A stretch of DNA of 64,000 nt, from assembly GCA_028871195.1 (NCBI GenBank), contig JAGWNT010000002.1:35175-99174 (forward strand), given 5' to 3'. The DNA is from REEB85 sp018971455 (GTDB lineage: Bacteria > Pseudomonadota > Alphaproteobacteria > Acetobacterales > Acetobacteraceae). Position 1 is the stretch's first letter. Every line of letters begins with the position of its first letter. Shown piece by piece: positions 62,097-64,000 of this stretch. Below the pieces are notes generated by a model. The model was not told where the DNA came from and made no database searches. It was given only the letters and a program-made list of their open reading frames with translations. Made by a program: the position numbers and the translations under genes.

Positions 62097-64000
62097 CTAC
62101 GCCCCCTCGCGCCGCCAGGCGAGCAGGGCAAGCCCGAGAATGAGCGGCAGTGCCAGCCAGGGCGGCAACAGCGCCGTCGCGGCAACCCCGGTCACCAGAT
62201 GGTCATGGCGGGCCAGCATGCCAATCCACCCGCCGCCCGCCGTCTCGCGCCCCGGCTCGCTGCGCCGCAATTGCGGCACATGGCCGCCCGGCGTGCCGTC
62301 ATCGAGCCAGTGCACGCTGCCGGCGCTGGCCCGCACCAGCGGCGCCAGCCTGAGCGCGGTGGCCCGCAGATCGGCCAGCTCGAGCGGATTGGCCGCGCCG
62401 GCCGCCGCATAGGTGGTGTGCTGCCCGTCGCTGATCCGCCACACGCCCGGCAGACTCGCCGGCAATGTGCCGACCGCCCGCCCCGGGCCGGCGGGCGCGA
62501 GGTCGAGCCGGCGCGGCGCGCCGTCCGGCGGGGTCACCTTCACCGGCGGCGGGGGGGCCGCCTCGGTGCTGCGCCGCTCCACCCGCAGCGCGCCATGCGC
62601 GACCGTCGCGGTGAGCGCGTTCTCCTCCAGCTCCGGCTCCTTCATCAGCCAATGCGCCACGCGCCGCAGCAGCTCGGCCTGCGGCCCGCCGCCCTGGTGA
62701 TCGCGCGACCACAGCCAGATCTGATCCGACAGCAGCATCGCCACCCGCCCCTGCCCCACCCGGTTGAGCACCAGCAGCGGGGTTCCGTCGGGCGCCGCCA
62801 TCAGCACCTCGCCCTGCACATCGGCCGGCAGGATGTGGCGGTACCACGGCCCCCAGGCCGGCAGGGCGTCCGGCTTCCAGCCGGCCAGGCCCTGGGTCAC
62901 CGGATGGCGCGTGCCCAGCGGTGTGATCAGCGGGCGGAACGCGCCATCCACCACGCCACCGGCCCCGGGCGCGGGCTGGGCCGGCAGCACCGCGCCGAGC
63001 GGGCTGAGCGCCAGGCTCGTCGGCCCGGCAAATTCCGGCCCCACGCTCATCAGCAGCGCGCCGCCGGCTCGCACGTAGTCGGCGATGTTGCGCAGGTAGG
63101 CCGCCGGCAGCAGGCCGCGATTCTGGAAGCGGTCGAGGATGATCAGGTCGAACTGGCGAATCTTGACCTGGAACAGCTCGTGCACCGGAAAGGCGATCAG
63201 CGCCAGCTCGTTGAGCGGCGTGAGATCGTCCTTCTCGGGCGGGCGCAGGATGGTGAAATGCACCAGATCCACGGCCGGGTCGCTCTTCAGCAGTCGCCGC
63301 CAGGTGCGCTCGCCCGGATGCGGCTCACCCGAGACCAGCAGCACGCGCAGCCGGTCGCGCACGCCGTTGATCTGCACCACCGCGGTGTTGTTCACGGTCG
63401 AGACCTCGCCGGGGAGCGGGCTCGCCGTCAGCTCCACCACCGAGGGGCCGCCGCGGGTGATCGGCAGGTCGATCTCGTGCGGCACGCCCAGCGGCACGCT
63501 CTCCACGATCGGGCGCTCGCCGTCGCGCCGCAGCGTCAGCTCCGCCGCACCGCCCCGCGCCAGCCCGTTATTGGCCACGCCGCGATCCTCGATGATCAGC
63601 CGCAGCCGCACCGACTTGCCGACGATGCCGTAGCCCGGCGCCTCGATCAGCCGGATGCGCCGGTCGGTCTCCTCGCCGCGGGCGGGGATCAGGACGTGCA
63701 GCGGCGCGCCGCCGAAGGGCCGCGCCCCGGGCTTGGGCACGTCATGCACCTCGCCGTCGGTGATGGCGACGATGCCGGCGAGCCGGGCCCGTGGAATATC
63801 GGCCAACGCCCGGTCAACCGCCGCGAAGAGCAGCGTGCCCTCGCTGCCCTGTTCCGGCACGATGACGGTGCGCAGCTCGAAATCGGGCAGTTTGCGCGCA
63901 TCGGCCTCGATCCGCGCCGCCGCCGCCGCCGCCAGCGCGGCGCGCCGGCCGACGCCCATGCTCGCCGTCTGATCGACCACCAGCAGCCCGATATCAGGCA
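62097..64000 (-). CDS. Large VWA-like membrane protein, 5' end outside window
   Basis: More than 630 residues, incomplete at the window edge. The visible part opens with IGLLVVDQTASMGVGRR, a VWA-like metal-site phrase (D-x-T-x-S), then LAGIVAITDGEVHDVPKP. Later segments DRLRVLLVSGEPHPGERTWR, FDLIILDRFQNRGLLPAAYL and RAGGALLMSVGPEF resemble the glutamine-amidotransferase-like domain of aerotolerance-type (BatA/VWA) membrane proteins. The C-terminus has one hydrophobic helix (LLPPWLALPLILGLALLAWR). Family assignment is general, and substrate or role is unknown. Confidence 0.8.
   Translation of the reverse strand, partial: PDIGLLVVDQTASMGVGRRAALAAAAAARIEADARKLPDFELRTVIVPEQGSEGTLLFAAVDRALADIPRARLAGIVAITDGEVHDVPKPGARPFGGAPLHVLIPARGEETDRRIRLIEAPGYGIVGKSVRLRLIIEDRGVANNGLARGGAAELTLRRDGERPIVESVPLGVPHEIDLPITRGGPSVVELTASPLPGEVSTVNNTAVVQINGVRDRLRVLLVSGEPHPGERTWRRLLKSDPAVDLVHFTILRPPEKDDLTPLNELALIAFPVHELFQVKIRQFDLIILDRFQNRGLLPAAYLRNIADYVRAGGALLMSVGPEFAGPTSLALSPLGAVLPAQPAPGAGGVVDGAFRPLITPLGTRHPVTQGLAGWKPDALPAWGPWYRHILPADVQGEVLMAAPDGTPLLVLNRVGQGRVAMLLSDQIWLWSRDHQGGGPQAELLRRVAHWLMKEPELEENALTATVAHGALRVERRSTEAAPPPPVKVTPPDGAPRRLDLAPAGPGRAVGTLPASLPGVWRISDGQHTTYAAAGAANPLELADLRATALRLAPLVRASAGSVHWLDDGTPGGHVPQLRRSEPGRETAGGGWIGMLARHDHLVTGVAATALLPPWLALPLILGLALLAWRREGA

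Overview
The window is a GC-rich (about 70 %) chromosomal segment of an alphaproteobacterium, most likely of the acetic acid bacterium/Rhodospirillales group (Acetobacteraceae). The indications are the conserved block gyrB-recF-dnaN-dnaA / rpsT-ech-mutM / ubiE-coaBC-dut, two proteins with Hint (hedgehog/intein) domains of the kind common in that family, and an SOS operator of the alphaproteobacterial GTTC-N7-GTTC type. No rRNA, tRNA, CRISPR array or intact insertion sequence is visible. Functions below come from motifs and family resemblance read by eye; no database search was run.

Layout. 1-8985: a catabolic cluster for an aromatic acid handled as a CoA thioester. It holds a glyoxalase-like protein, RidA, a MarR regulator, an SDR dehydrogenase, a monooxygenase/old-yellow-enzyme fusion of the 2-aminobenzoyl-CoA/salicylyl-CoA type, an aryl-CoA ligase, a 3-hydroxyisobutyrate dehydrogenase-like enzyme and a class III CoA-transferase. 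A palindrome in front of the ligase recurs in front of the monooxygenase and is the likely MarR operator. 8986-11336: two overlapping glycosyltransferase genes. 11394-18080: an amidohydrolase with a complete dipeptide-type ABC importer. 18218-21499: FMN-dependent glutamate synthase-like protein, beta-lactamase-fold hydrolase and a metallophosphoesterase. 21576-24635: a sugar/glycerol-phosphate-type ABC importer without its ATPase. 24765-27956: a large subtilase-like/Hint protein.

27996-39400: the replication and housekeeping block (gyrB, recF, dnaN, dnaA, rpsT, enoyl-CoA hydratase, mutM, ubiE, coaBC, dut). 39499-42547: a fused-permease ABC transporter and its ATPase. 42653-47872: a second complete dipeptide-type ABC importer, with a probable internal terminator after the binding-protein gene. 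47918-49968: a TetR regulator, then an S24-type HTH regulator divergent from a small conserved gene; the region between them holds an SOS box and two 14-bp direct repeats.

49975-51600 is an AT-richer island with a secreted retropepsin-like protein. It is followed by a predicted 81-nt small RNA (51622-51702), a small hypothetical gene and a second Hint protein. 53307-55213: pyrD and a HAD hydrolase. 55399-59517: a lower-GC polysaccharide islet (GT39-type membrane glycosyltransferase, cytosolic glycosyltransferase, GDP-mannose/UDP-glucose dehydrogenase). 59684-64000: YqgE, a peroxiredoxin, an ankyrin-repeat protein, TspO and the truncated start of a large VWA-like membrane protein.

Observations most worth a second look: the MarR operator pair in the aryl-CoA cluster, the SOS-box/S24 intergenic region, the predicted small RNA with an exposed CCUCCC motif, the subtilase-Hint protein that lacks the usual catalytic histidine motif, and a MutM with its fourth zinc cysteine replaced.
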